A stretch of DNA of 64,000 nucleotides from Caenorhabditis remanei (taxonomy: Eukaryota; Nematoda; Chromadorea; Rhabditida; Rhabditidae), in contig NC_071331.1 in the NCBI RefSeq assembly GCF_010183535.1, forward strand, positions 15,128,001 to 15,192,000. Reading direction: 5' to 3'. The translations under genes and the position numbers were made by a program. The notes below the pieces were generated by a model. That model saw nothing but the letters and a program-made list of their open reading frames with translations. It was not told the DNA's origin and made no database searches. Below, piece after piece: positions 10,274 to 23,632 of the stretch. Numbering within the stretch: position 1 is the stretch's first letter; each line of letters begins with the position of its first letter.

Positions 10274-11651
10274 ATGTACAGTATACTTCGGATTCTAGCA
10301 GCACTATGTTTTATTGGAGTCGTGCATTCATATCTACCTTCGGATTACGGTATGTCAATTTGAACTTATTTATTTAGATTCTTGAAAATTAGAATGATAA
10401 CCAAATTTTGCGAATTCAGGTGGCAAATCACCAGAATCGTCAATAGAAGAATCGAATTGGGTCGATGAGAAAGAAATTCGCGAGCGTCTGTCTGCGATTG
10501 CCGCCGAAAAATTCTCACACCACTATCATGAACACCAGGTATGCCGTATTAAGTCATAAAAAAGAAACAATGTCTTACACTTTCTATGACAGTACAAAAA
10601 GGAGTGAGTGTGACGTTGTGAAGTTAGACCTATAGTACAATGTAACATACCAATTAATTCCGATTCACCGTCTTGATCATTTGAAAATTGAAGTTGGTCA
10701 TCCAACCAGAATTCATTCAAAAATTAAACTGAAACATTATCATTTGAAGCAGGTCGAAAATCAAAATGTGACGACAGCGACAAAAAGCAGATCAGTTATC
10801 AGGTCAGCTGTTGAGAAAACGCGTAGGAAGAGAGACGGAGGAATTGTGTCAGGACCTGTCGCCACGGCTTTAGTTACTGGAATGATCGGTAAGTAGATAT
10901 TTGTCAGTTTGTTTCTCTAAATATTTTCTTTCTTCAAAAATTCTGAGTCATGCTCTCTCTATAGTCTGCTCTTTCTCTCAAGGTCTCATGTCGGCATTCA
11001 ATTGAGAGAGCCGACGTCCTCATTTCTTCAAACATTTGTTCGCATTTTATGAGTCATCAAAAATGCAATTTTTCAGGAATGACAGCAAAAACAGTGGCTG
11101 AATTGACAAGTTTTAACCCAAGGCTGTCAGAAGGGGGATGTGAATGGTTCGGAACAGCTCCACTCTGCAATTTCCCATGCCCATCAGATTATGATTACAT
11201 TCGCGCTAACAACGGAAGATGCTCATCCTGGTGGCTTTCAGGCTTCTGCTCCCCAGATCCCAGTTTCGGAAAACCATGTTCCACTATTCTTGGAGATTAC
11301 TTCAGTAAACGATTCTGTTGTAAATCTGATCCAATGGAATGTACATGGTCTGGAAGATGGATGGGGGCTAATACAGCTCACAATATTTACTGTAGATATG
11401 ATAACGTTGGAAAGTGTGGAACCATTGACTGTTCTATTAACCATTTCACATTAAAAGTAAGTTTTCAGGTGTATAAAATTCTTTGAAAGTTTCAAATTTC
11501 CCGATTCCAGGCACAAAATTCGTCGGAAATCACTGGTGATCGGTGCGATCGTCTCGAACTTTTTGGACTACGTGGAAAAGCGACATGTGGTTATATTGCA
11601 TGGTTTAATGAGGAAGGACATATTGTCAACTCATGGTACAAGACTAGGTAA
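10274..11651 (+). CDS. Secreted cysteine-rich protein of unknown function
   Basis: Exons 10274-10349, 10420-10538, 10753-10888, 11077-11456 and 11511-11651 give 283 residues. Residues 1-19 are a signal peptide (MYSILRILAALCFIGVVHS). A basic propeptide-like region follows, ending in the furin-type site RRKR at residues 89-92. Then comes a small-residue, weakly hydrophobic segment and a mature domain with 14 cysteines, including CNFPCP, RFCCKS and CDRLELFG, and with many Trp and Gly residues. An even cysteine number after a furin site suggests a disulphide-bonded protein made as a pro-form. No catalytic motif is visible and I do not recognise the family. The stop is taken by reading through at 11649-11651; splicing of a further intron would change only the last two residues. 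Confidence 0.8.
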
Positions 11652-14600
11652 ACCAGTTGGCTCTTCTCCACTTCTAAACAATAATAATGATAATTTCTGT
11701 TATTATTCACTCATGTTTCTATGTTTCTCTCGATCTCTGTTATGTCCTTTTTATCTTGTCATCCTTTTTGCAGGCGGTAGAAGAACTCAAAACTCGCCGG
11801 ATCAATTTCAATTATCTCACATCTCAAAATCGCTTGCCATTTTCATACTATATAACTGTAGATTTAACTTTTGCACAATTACGGGTTTACACTAAATTGT
11901 TGAATGAATATATATTTTATTGCTTTTCCAGAATAAATGTTGTTGGTTAAAGTGCTTTCAAATGGAATAGAACTTGATTGAAAATTGGGAAAAATTAGAT
12001 CAATTCGTCAGTCATTCTTTAAAATTTGATTTGGACAATTCGGCTTTTCCCAGAAATAATTGGGCCAACTGGGCGGAGATCTAGCAGAAAAGGAGATTTA
12101 CCTTCTTTTTGGGGACTCTTTTCAATTATTAATCTGTCTCGTATTGGCAGAATTATTCATAAATTCGTGAGTACTATGCGTACGTGATCTTCTTTTAGCA
12201 AAAAAAACTTTGATTCTGTGAATTTTGATGTTTTCTTCAAAAGTCAACGAGAGATTACGGTAGTTGTCCGTTTGGTTTTTGAACACTATGCTTCCGTGTT
12301 TAAAATTTATTTTCTTTTCTTCTCAAAAAGTCCCACCGTGAACAAACGGAGCATCCATTTTCAATAAATCTCTGCTCTGAATAAACTGATCCGAAAATGG
12401 ATATATTCCGAATTTCCCCTCAATTTTCTCACAGATTATTCACGAAATTCACACGTTGTCTCGTGACAAAAAGAGGATCGTAGATGCCATTCCACCTGTT
12501 TCCCTCCATGTTTTCAAATGTAAATCCACCTGCCTTTAATCTAATTTATACATAGCCATCTTCAATTCTCGCCTACTCTGCTCATTGGTTTCTATTATTG
12601 CTGATTCTAGGTAATTCTTCTAATCTTCTCCTCATTTTTACACTTTTTCGTCTCATGAGTATTCAGTTTTCATCTGTAAAAATGTGCTCTCTGACCGCTT
12701 GTATTAGTTATTTACAATGACCGAATGACATGAATTCAAATACAAATTCCCTCTTTTTTCCACATTTTATTTTTGACTTTATGACTCGACTCTTTGGCTT
12801 TCAAACCGATTGAACATGATTGTGTTATAGCTAACAGTCGATGTTTGATGCTGAAAAACGCGACGAGAAAACAAGAAAAAATAAAATGTGGGTTTTCAGA
12901 CATTCTAGTATTTCAAGTGAGTTGAAATCAAAATAGCAGTGATCCATGTTTAATCTTTTTAATACGATAATGATCATTCTCAAAAATCAAGACTCCTTTA
13001 GTCTCAATTTACAGCTCTTTTGAATAAACAATTATTCATGTCAGTTGGTACAAAAATTATTCTTATTCTGAATACATTTCCCGGATTTTCGGTTCTACCG
13101 GTTACTGTAACCAAGCGGTCGAAGTGGGTCTCAATTGAGATTCCTATATGGAGCATTTCTGAAATTGTCAGTTGTCTCTTCTTTTTTCTCAGTCCCAATT
13201 TCTGATCTCTAATATCTGACAAGTCTCACAAAAATAAAAGACAAAAGTTTCCATTTGAATGCACATAATATTTCTTTTCGAACAAATTAATTAGCATATT
13301 TTTCAACAAAAAATTCCTTTCGTCTCGTCAGCTGATTCATTTCATTTGAATTATTGAACTCTATTTTTGAAATCTGAAAGAATTTTAAACTTTATTTCGT
13401 GTCTCTATATAGTTTATTCTTCTAATCAAAATTTCGAATGCAGGTGCCAATTTCTACTTTCCAATTCCGTAAAATCTGAAGTTGAAAAAAAATTTAATTC
13501 ATTTCCGCTTGATTCGATCAGAATCTATGAAAGTTCAACTCAAAAATGATGTTTTCTTGAAATTCCCACACGTTGTTTCTATTTTTCTTCTTCCGTTTCT
13601 CAGCCTATTTCTAAATTGCTTCCTCTCCAAAAACCCGACTGAAATTCACTTTGTTTCCAGTAGAACAATTTCGAAAATTTGTTTGACACACAGAAGAGAC
13701 AAAACCAAAATAGAAGCGAAATTTCCCTCTTGAAGCTTGATGGATTGGTAAAAACATAGCTATACAAAGGGGTCGTGTGTCGACTGAAAATTGATTTACT
13801 TCTTGCCTCTAGACAGTCAAAAACAAGCGAAGGAGTTGATAAAATCTCAGAGGGTTCAACCGTTGATATGTATGTTTTTCTCCTTATTACAACTTGTTAT
13901 CTTTATTCTTGGATCCTCTCAATTTGCATTTTCTTCTTCTTCATTTCCCCTCCTCACCAACGCAAAAAATGAAAGAAAAAGAAGAACGAAACGCACTAAA
14001 AACATGCTCATCTTGTTCTATTTCTTTTTCTTTCCTGTCTTTTTATTCTCCATTTGGAAACAAATGACGGGGTCGTGACCTCAAATGCCGTAGGCTCATG
14101 CTGAATTCGCTAATGGTTCCTTATTGCGAATTGAAGAAAATCTCATGATCGAAGATTCATTGGTACAACAACTTTCAGTATTCGGAAGTCAAGTCTTCAT
14201 AGTTTTACTGATATAGTCATTCAGCCGAGTCAGAAAATTCCCCCTGTCTGAATTCTTGAACTTTTTGCTGAAAATTGCAACGGCTCATAGTTTATTGTCA
14301 GTTCATTTGAGCTCAACTTTCATTCATTCCTTTAATAAAATTCAAAATACTCATTATCTCATGAACTGTGATTCATTCTTCAATCTATCTTTGTTTTCCT
14401 GATCTCAATATTTTCTGCAAAAAAAAAAGAAAATAAATCCGAAATAAATACAGAAAAACGGTTGTTCATTAGTCGCTTCCAAGCCAATTAGTTGTATGCG
14501 TCGGCAAATTTCAATGGTTCACACCACAACATTCATTCATTCATCTTTCCGTTTTTACTCCTAGAGCCGATTCTTCCGTCCTCTTCTTCTCCTTTTTCTT

Positions 14601-17305
14601 CGTCGCATGCCTCGTTGCTCCTTCTTTTTTCTCGCGTCATTTCGAGGTGTCTGACCTGTCTGTTTCGAATATAAATAGAAATTATAAAGACATGAATTCT
14701 GTCTGTAAATTTACAAGAATATGAGGATGGAACCTTTAACCCTGTTCGCTGCTGAAATGAAGTGATAGTTTAGAACGGTAATTGGATTCTAAGGGACTAA
14801 TTGAAGTTTAAATGCTCTTCCCGCTACAATAAGATATTCTAAACCTCTTCATCTCAGTATTCCATTCTTCATTCCTAAAATATACCTTCTCAGACGGATC
14901 ACATGAGTTTATTTGACCGTGTAAAAACACTCTTTACAACCGCACCAAAGTTGTCACACGGTACGTCGAAATCAATTTATCTGTCTGGTAGATCTTGAGC
15001 AATTGACCAACTCCGAGCAAACCTGAACAATAGTACCAGTATTTGTGGTAAGCTACCAACCTATTTTCTCAAAGAGTCTGAACTCACATGGAATACTCTC
15101 TATTCCCCGTTCATATATTACTTAACCTATAAATCTTCTCTCTTATATTAAATGTTCTCGTATCTTCTTTTCTCCTTCCGCTCAAGTTTTTAGGCAACAA
15201 GACCCCATTAATCTTAGATGTACTAATATGATCTATCATAAAAGTTCATCAAAGGAGAGGACGGATGGAAAAAAACGCTTGAAGGGATTAGATGATCCAA
15301 AATGAATTTGATACAAGAATATCATTTCATCATCAAAGAAAAATTGAGTTTAGTTTGGAAAGAAGTCAACATAAATCTTCTCATTTCTAAAGGATTAACT
15401 GCAATTTTTGATTTCGGAAAACTATTGAATGTCTGCTAGACTCGACTATTGTTAGTTTCCTGATGACCGCGATTCGAGTGTGATCCATAAACAAAGGATA
15501 AAGAAGCTAAAGATTGAGGTCATTCATAAAATATTACAGATTTAGATGAGAGATTCGTAGAGTTACCTGAAAATAATCTAGACTTCTGTTTACCTAGTTT
15601 CAAATATCTATCTTATTTCCCAGTAATATAATAGCTTTAGTTGGAAAGTTTTCATTCGTGAACTTGGTTCAATGTGATCGCTTTCAATACATGGAAAAAT
15701 TGCTTTAGGTTTCATTCAAATCTGAATTTCTAGTTCCGAAAAGTTTTGGTCTGAAAAATTCATGAGTTTCAGACGTCTAATGATCTTCTCTTTTCATAGA
15801 TCAGGCAAGATGCTCTTCTTTGAAACTAGAATTCAAGTATTGGATGATGAATGCCAATTCATTGAGAATGCGTGCAATACATTGGTTCCTCCCTCTTCTT
15901 CGAAAAATTAGTATTCCCAACTCGGAAATGCAAATAAATACATTTTTCTCTTCCAAACATTCGTTTTTTCATTCGGAAGGATGGATTATCACTCATTACT
16001 TTAACAAAGTCTTCCTCCTTTTCTTCCACTTGGTTCCCATATTTCTTGTTTCATTTTTACTTATTTTGTGTTGAATTGAGTGGGCGATGGGTAGGAATGA
16101 AATTGAGAAAAAGAACGAGAGAGAGAAAATGAACTTCATATATTTTTTACGTCTTCTACTTTTCTTTTTTCTTCTTCATATTCTCATCCATAAATTCAAA
16201 AACATCAAGGACAAACTTTGGTTCAAATAGGAGAATTATTACTTTTTTCGAGCATTCCAAACCTAAATTTCGTCCAGTTCACTTGACTTTTGCTCCATTT
16301 TTCCATCACTCATTCACAACCCATTTGTTCGTTTTTCAACCAATCGTGTTGTCTCGATTTAAGACCAAAAGCCCTATTTTCTATTTTTAAAACCTAAATT
16401 CATCGTCGTCGCCACTTCTTTTTCCTCTTTGAGCCGCCCATCCGTCCAAATCATTTGCATCCTCTCCCATACATAATCTCCGTATTTTTTGATCGGACTA
16501 CTCGTATTCTTGCACGTATTCATCCGGAAATTGACTCTTGATCTGCGATTTGAAAAAAAAAGTTTTTTGCAATCTTTCGAATGTTTTGTGCGATCTTTTA
16601 GACAACTGAATATCAATGTTGACAGCGTATTCCAGCTTTTCGGATCTAAAAACATTTTTCAATTGGAGAATTCTTATTAGTCAAATAAAAAGTATATAAT
16701 GGGATTCTCATTTTTCTAAGTTTTGGTTTGACAGAAGTACCAAGTTTTCATCGTTTGAAGCTTATTCTCTGAAAATCGAAAAAAATAACTCTGACTTAAA
16801 ATTAAATTTGCATGCAATCGAATCAGTTTTGGATCCTTCCGGGTTATTCCAAAATCAATCAAATTATTGTTAATATGTCTAGAGATTTCGGAATCATATT
16901 CAAAAAACCCTCGGAACATGTGCGCGTTTTCCTGTGTCTATCTATCATTCATGATGTTTTTCTTCCAGCGAAAACCTATTCACACAAGCTCCGCCCCTTC
17001 CTACCGAACGACTTTTGAGTTCTCTGACTCAATAATCTGTACCCAATTTCTCTCTTGTGATCGACAGATTTGATTAACTTTTTGTTGTTTTTTATTTCTC
17101 TGAAAACCAATCGGCTTTCCCATATTTATTCTTATTCTACGTAGACACTCTGCCATAATCGTTCCCTTTCTTTTTCTTCTTCAATAAACAGCTCAATCTA
17201 CACATGTTTCTATTTATTCCTCCCTCCTCCCCCTCCCTTTTCTGACTTCATTTCCCCCTTTTTCATTCATTTCCGTTCATGTCATCTTAATTTTCAGTCG
17301 TCAGA
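11652..17305. other. 5.6-kb gene-free region upstream of the receptor gene
   Basis: AT-rich, pyrimidine-rich DNA on the plus strand with many CTTTTTC tracts. AATAAA at 11934 probably ends the secreted-protein mRNA. No frame with splice support, no tRNA-like or hairpin RNA gene and no terminal repeats were recognised. Its size and position fit an extended 5' regulatory region for the neuronal-type receptor gene that follows. An acceptor at 17296-17297, nine bases before the receptor ATG, could be an SL1 trans-splice site. Confidence 0.5.
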
Positions 17306-19930
17306 ATGACCTACGAAGAAGACGATGACTTGAATTCTACACTTATTCCATATCCGTATATTGCGATTCCTCCACCTACACAACAACCTACAAGTCAGTT
17401 TTCTCTTTGCAAGAATTAGCAAAAAAGTATATTTAAAGTGAATTCAATTACGTAGAAATTAGACCTTTCAAAAACAAATTGTGTTTATTGTTTTCAAGTT
17501 CATTCACATAGCTTAATGTGTTTTGCTCCAGAAAAAACTGGGAAACGCATGAAAAAGGGATATCTTCATGTATCTGAATAATTAATTATGAAACTAGTGG
17601 ATCTCGAATCTTCTCAGAAATTCTCAATATTTATCTCCACGGCTCCCTTGATAATTCTCATTGTCTACTGTTCCTAAATTACATATTTCTCGTGAGCTCA
17701 CCTTATTTCGCACTCTTATTGTGTTCTATTATTTTGAAATTCCTCTCTAGACACTCTAAATTATTCTGAAAAGGGAAGCAAGGAAGACGTGACTAGGTCA
17801 AAGTCTAGTCATCTTTCAATTTCCCCTGAATTGAGTTTTATTACAAACACAATTCTTCTGATCCTATTATTTGTGGTGCAAAGTATCCCACACACCTTTT
17901 TGTGTCCATCGTCCAAATATCTGAGAATTCAAATGCGTGTTTCCCTTTCAATTCGATATCTAATCAGCAGGGCATTATGCTTTTTTTCGTAGGGTTGGAG
18001 GACATTTTTGTCATCTTTTTTGAGTCAACCAGATGGTGTGCAAGTTAGAATAATGAAAAAGGAAGTCACCAAAGGAAGTAAGATTCGAATAATAAAGCCA
18101 CGTAATTGTATGCATTAAGAAATTTAAGAGCAGACGTCAGATGGGAAGATAGAAAGAGGGATGGGAACAAGATGAAGGTCATCAAACATCCGGATAAATG
18201 GTTTAAAGAATTCTGAGAGACTTAATTCTGACTTGACTCCTTTCTTGATTCATTGACTCAAATATGCCTTTTTTCCATTTTGAGTCGAAACATAAGCTTC
18301 CCGTGAAACGTCGGAAATTCGAAATCATCTATAGTATACTTCCACCACGTGTTTTTAAAAACATGTCGTCACATTGAGATTTCTGGATTTTGGAAATTTG
18401 TATAGGTCTGACGTCGACTTCAGTTTGAGCTAATCTGAATACATTTCGATCTGATGCAGCCATATACATTATGTAAATCAGAAGAGTTATATGAAGTCAT
18501 TTCTGAAAACAGATTTTGAATTTTAGGAGGGGTAGAATAATTCCTGTTAGATATCTTAAGGGCATGTAAGGTTTAACTCCGATTTTCATACGTACCGAGT
18601 TCAAGAGTATCTGAAATCTGAAGACGCACTGATATCTGAAAATAAGATTTGAATGGAGATAAGATGGATGAAACAAGATTATTCAAGAACGTCACAGAAG
18701 AAAAGAATTGGTGAAGACGCTAGTTTGAGATACATTACTTTCAGACATGGAACTATTTCTATCACTTCTCCATCTCGTATGCCTTACATCAATTCTCTGC
18801 GGGAATGTTTCTCAACTTGTTCTTCAATTATACACAAGAAGACTTCGTGATGTTACTCATGTTCAACAATTTCTTGCATTCTTTTTCGTTATCAATGCAT
18901 TTGTTTCACTTGGAACTCCATGGATGATTGTTGAAACTTTAGTACGTCATTGGACATTTGGTCCAAGTGCTTGTAGAGCATATCAAGCAACTGCTCAAGT
19001 TGGAAGAACTATTTTACCATATATTATTGTTGCTCTTTATGTGGTTACGGTAAGTATATTACTGTAATGAAATGCAATTTGGTTTATCTTTTCAGAGTAT
19101 GTCAATCAGTCCTTCAAGGAAATGCCGTATTCGACAATCTTTTACTTCGATGATGTTTGTCATCATATTTGCACTTCTCGTTCTTTTCATAATCATTCCG
19201 GTTATCGGAAGTTCTACGGTATACTGTAATTCGCTTATTTTGAGTATAAAACCTAAATAATTTCAGCTAATACCCCAGATTCACGGAAATCATTTACCAG
19301 GAGAACTGTATAGTGTTATGTTCGAATCATTTTTCTGTGTCATTCCATTCTCGGAAGAAGTGTATACAGATGGAGTGGCTCTTTTTGTGGAAGTTATTGT
19401 TCCATTGATTCTATGTACAATTTGTGCAGTTCGACTGAAAATGACAACAAAAGAAATGACATCGATGATGTCAATTGACTCTGTGAACTATTATTTGGTT
19501 AGTTCGTTTCCCTGTTTTTTTTCAAAACTTAAAACTTTCAGCTGTGGATATCAGTGATTCATTTCTCTACAAGTGTCTGGTACTATTTCTCTGTGGAAAC
19601 AAAACGATGGATTTTTGATTTTCTACCATCTCCAATGGATTATCGAGATATTCTTTGTCTTTTACCATACATTTCTTCTTCGCTTACGTGGTATCCAGCA
19701 TCTGATATGAGTACATTATGGTCATTATACGAGGTTTTTCGGAATTTTTCCACTGTTTTTCAATTTCTGAATTTCAGAGCCAGAATGAAAGTCCAGAATC
19801 TTGTCAGAGCAGAAACTCGTCTCGTCATGTTCGTCTTGTTGTACCTCATTCGACTTCAGCTTTAGAAGATTGTGGATATAATCATAGTTACCACTTGCCA
19901 TTAAGTTCACAAAATACCTGTGATGTATGA
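17306..19930 (+). CDS. Orphan seven-transmembrane receptor
   Basis: Exons 17306-17393, 18745-19049, 19096-19218, 19267-19497, 19542-19733 and 19778-19930 join in frame to 363 residues. A short acidic, proline-rich N-terminus with an N-glycosylation site (NST) precedes seven hydrophobic segments, at about residues 31-54, 66-90, 100-131, 146-168, 197-222, 249-269 and 286-310. A serine-rich cytoplasmic tail follows. A cysteine in the first extracellular loop (SACRAY) fits the usual loop disulphide. The end of helix 3 reads YVVTSMSISPSRKCR and has no DRY motif, so standard rhodopsin-like activation cannot be read from it. The first intron is 1.35 kb, unusually long here. The ligand is unknown. 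AATAAA at 19941 ends the transcript. Confidence 0.8.
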
Positions 19931-19940
19931 TGTATGATTC

Positions 19941-19946
19941 AATAAA
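19941..19946 (+). terminator. Poly(A) signal AATAAA of the receptor gene
   Basis: Canonical hexamer 11 bp after the stop codon; no better signal nearby. Confidence 0.7.
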
Positions 19947-20338
19947 GTTAATATCTGCTATTTATGAAATTTAATACTCCATAGACAGGGGAATTTCGTG
20001 AACTGTATGAATTTGAAAAGAAAGCAGCTGGGACTAATACAGTAACTCTTCTTTTATTATCATATTCGAAGAAGATTTATTCAAGACTGTTTTCAAACGT
20101 TGGTATATGTGAAAACATTGAAAAAGCACATTCATAAATTACTAAACATGAATGAGAATTGGAAATGATATAAAGCACCCAACAAAAAAATAATATCGAT
20201 AAACAAACCCATAACTTGATAAATTATGCAATATTAATAGATGAGTAACTAAAATGACTTAGAATGAAACTTTGGAGAGAACTAAAACAACGGAAACAAA
20301 ATAATGGAGATTTCGAGAGCATTGACAGAAATGATCGC

Positions 20339-21131
20339 CTAATCAAACTTTCCTTTACGCAGAACTTTTCCAATCTTGGAATTTTCTTCGAAGAGTGAAC
20401 GAATCATGAATACTTGAACACCAGCAACACCAACCATGACAAGAGTGTGAACCACACTCCAGAATGTCACTCGATCGAAGTTAGCACTCATCACAGCACG
20501 ATCACGAGCTTCATGTGCTCGAAGAAGAGCTTGATGATATTCAACTTTATTCAGATTGTTCTTGATTCCGTTGGCTCGACGCTAAAAGCATCTCAGTTAT
20601 GGCGAAGTTTAAAAAATTAAGCTTACATGAAATTCATCGATTGTTACGCCAAGTTCATTCATTTTTGAAGAAAGATCAGCATCCGTTCTAGCCATAGCCG
20701 ACAGATCCGCTTCGTCTAAGTTTCCGTGGGCATCAAACAAGAAAATTTCAAAGAAAACCACTTTTCTTGATTGATAACTGAATGAGTTGTCGAAGCATAC
20801 TTGATAGTCTCCTGGTTGATTCAGTTCTATTCTATGAGATCCATCGACTTTCAATTGATCTTGTTTCAGTATGTTAGCACCATGAAGAATCATGAAGTTG
20901 ATATTCAGATCTCCGCCATCAATAACCTAAGAATCGACGTGAGATATGGTTTTTGATTTTAAAAATTACCTGATAATCAACTTCCAGTGTCTTGTGCTTG
21001 GTGAGATCTACGGGTTGGAAGAAGCACTGAAATTTTCCAGCAGGGACTTCTACGGTAAAGTCGTACTCTCCACCCAAAACCAATGGAACTACAAGAAGAA
21101 GTGAAGATATCAATGCGGTTAATCGACCCAT
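20339..21131 (-). CDS. tmed-1: p24 / TMED cargo receptor (TMED1/5-like)
   Basis: Exons 20970-21131, 20627-20926 and 20339-20581 encode 234 residues. In order: signal peptide (residues 1-20, MGRLTALISSLLLVVPLVLG), a GOLD domain with the paired cysteines (FQCFFQP and YQVCFDNSFS) and SRKVVFFEIF, a coiled-coil stretch with ANGIKNNLNKVEYHQ, one membrane helix (WSVVHTLVMVGVAGVQVFMI) and a short basic tail. p24 proteins cycle between ER and Golgi and help load cargo into COPI and COPII vesicles. The tail lacks a plain KKXX ending (it ends KGKFD). The start was chosen because it begins directly at the signal peptide; an in-frame ATG lies nine codons upstream. The symbol comes from recalled C. elegans K08E4.6 and is less certain than the family. 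Confidence 0.9.
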
Positions 21132-21851
21132 GTCTGGAAGTATTTCATTGAAGTTCAAGCAGCTGGTGGAAAAGATTTGAAAGTGAGAGAATAAAGGATT
21201 CTGGAGGAAAAAAAACGAGTGTTAGCTTTTTTTAATCTCTAAAGTTCTGAGATAAAGAGCTCATTTTGTCATAAATTTATTGTATTAAGCAAAAAACAAA
21301 GTTCAGACTTGAAAACTTGTGAAAACTGCAGATTTCACCAAGTTTACGTGTAAATCCTGAGCGCTGACCACTCATCTGTCCCGTGGAGCGCACTTGCTAA
21401 ATCTCATTTTAACGTTTTTCGAATTATAATTTGCGCACGGTGATTTTTTCCCTACATTTCCCGTTGACAAATATTCGGCCCATGGTGCACAGAAAAATGG
21501 GCGGGGCTAAGGATGCAACCCCGCGGCACAGAAAATGAGTTTGAAATAATTGCAGTGGAAGTGCAGAGGAAGTATTATGAAAAGTGTTCGTTTGGAAACA
21601 AAAAAAGGTAGATAAGTCGAAAATCGTTCGAAAAACGAATTTATGTTATCAAACCAGAAAGTTTCAAGTAAAAAACATCTAAAATTTGACATTTCAACTG
21701 TATACATCCGTTATTCGGCGAAGAGAAGCGTAAAAAGTGCAATCCTGTGATCAATTCACCTCGTTTCTAACGTTTTCAAGACATCTAGGAGGGAGATAAT
21801 CTGATAAATGAAATTTGTAAACACCTATTTGACACATTTATAATCACACAA

Positions 21852-22265
21852 GAGAGACCTACAAATCGGGAAGAAATGGATCGGGAATAAGCAAATTGGG
21901 AGAAGTGACGAATTGCGAAGAACGCTTTTTTGCAAATTCCAGTGTTTGAAAGGAACGAAAAGTTAAAAAAATTCTGTTTAGTTCAGTTATTGAGCTTACA
22001 AATGGTGTGTTTTCATGTTATTGAGCTGATTTTATGAAAATTCGCTTCGAGACGTCGGTATATCGAGTGAAGTTCAAAGTTGCCATCAAAGAAAAGTAAA
22101 ACCATCATTAAAAGTGACAATAATTACACAATACACTTTCAAATGACAGTTTTTTTTTTCATTTCCGACACTGAAAATTTGCAAAAAAGCGTTTTTCTCG
22201 ATTCGTCACTTTCTTCCAGATCCGTTTCTTGTCGATTGATCGTTCTTCCCGATTTGTAAGGTCTC
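21852..22265. repeat. Palindrome with about 95-bp arms
   Basis: Left arm 21852-21944 (GAGACCTACAAATCGGGAAG ... TTTTTTGCAAATTCCAGTG) is mirrored by right arm 22169-22265 (CACTGAAAATTTGCAAAAAA ... GATTTGTAAGGTCTC), separated by 224 bp. Arms are imperfect. The element is probably a MITE remnant inside the larger cluster. Confidence 0.7.
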
Positions 22266-23352
22266 ACCCAAGAACAATTTTTGAGAAAACAACATTAAAA
22301 ATCTCCATAATTCTTCATAAAACGGCTGAAAATGCTCCCAGTCATTTGAAACATACTATGGTTCATTTCAATCCCACTGCACGGTATTCCAAACAGCGAA
22401 ATGGAATTTTTCACGATTTTTCTCATTAGAGCGCATTTGCAAATTACAAAAATGGAAAATTATTTTTTTGCACTGAAAATGCTGTTTTTCGGCTCTTGTG
22501 CTTTTGTTTCGAATTTTTCTCAATTTCTGCAACGACAGTCTGATAGATTGGCTCAATACCTATCATTTGAGCACAATTTGAAAAATTTCTGTCGTCCCAA
22601 TGATTTTATGCGGCTCTTTTTATGGTTTGAACAAAAATCGGTGTTTTCATATAAAAATAGCGAATCTGCGGACCGAGACCTGTTTTTTATTGTGCAACTT
22701 GATGATATTTGATTGCTCAGCACAGAAAAGCCAGGAATTGTTATACTTTTGCTCCGAAAACACCGTTTTTCCTGAAAACTACATTCTGAGCCGTAGCGGC
22801 ATTTCCATACAACTAAAATTAACAAATGATAGCTTAAAATGAAGCAAACAACATTTCCTATCAGATGGTCGTTTTGGATTTTCGTTAAAAGCTTTTTTTA
22901 AGCCAAAAAAGCTCAAAACGTGCTTCATGTGCCAAAAAAACGTTCCCACGTGAACTTTAGATCAAAAAATTTTTAGAGATCACAATAATTATTCACGCGG
23001 GAAGCTTCGCGGGCTGCACGTAAAACGCGTCAGAACCCGATAGGCTGAACTGGATTCGCTGTTTGGAACACCGTGCACTGGATTAGATTTTTGGACGATT
23101 TTCGTGAATTTTCCATTTTTATTACTGAGATCTCACGAAAACCTGAATAACTTTTTTCACAGAATCGTTCAAAAAAAAAAAGGAAAACAGATTTCAAATC
23201 AGTGGAAAATTTTCGTTCTAGTGATATATGTCTCGACCCATAACTCCATTTCTTTCCCTAGTTAAATTACACGTAAAAGCTGAGCTTCTTCGTGCGCTGC
23301 CTCAAATCTAGGCCATTTCAAAAACTAGGCCATCGGGTTTTAATTTCAGCAT

Positions 23353-23632
23353 AATCTCGTTTTCTATATGAAGGAGTTATCAAAACGACTAGAATTTTTT
23401 TCTACAAAAACTAGATCTCAATAAAAATTTCCTATGGAAGCGTTTTTTTAATTTATGAATTCAGTTTTTTTTAATACCTCTTCAAAGTTTGTGGAAGAGA
23501 AATTAACACTGGCGATTGTGACTTCAGAAGAATCTCGTTTTCTATATGAAGGAGTTATCAAAATGACTAGAATTTTTTTCTACAAAAACTAGACCTAAAT
23601 AAAAATTTCCTATGGAAGGGTTTTTTGAAAAT
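23353..23632. repeat. Direct duplication, about 100 bp, period 178 bp
   Basis: The segment starting AATCTCGTTTTCTATATG at 23353 recurs almost unchanged at 23531, running through a shared ...CTAGAATTTTTTTCTAC... and ...CCTATGGAAG... Only a handful of differences separate the copies, indicating a recent local duplication within the transposon debris. Confidence 0.75.

Noticed and set aside
11774..11895. Extra 3' exon of the secreted-protein gene
   Set aside because: Joining at the acceptor 11773 gives a stop after two codons; the longer open frame is not reachable in phase.
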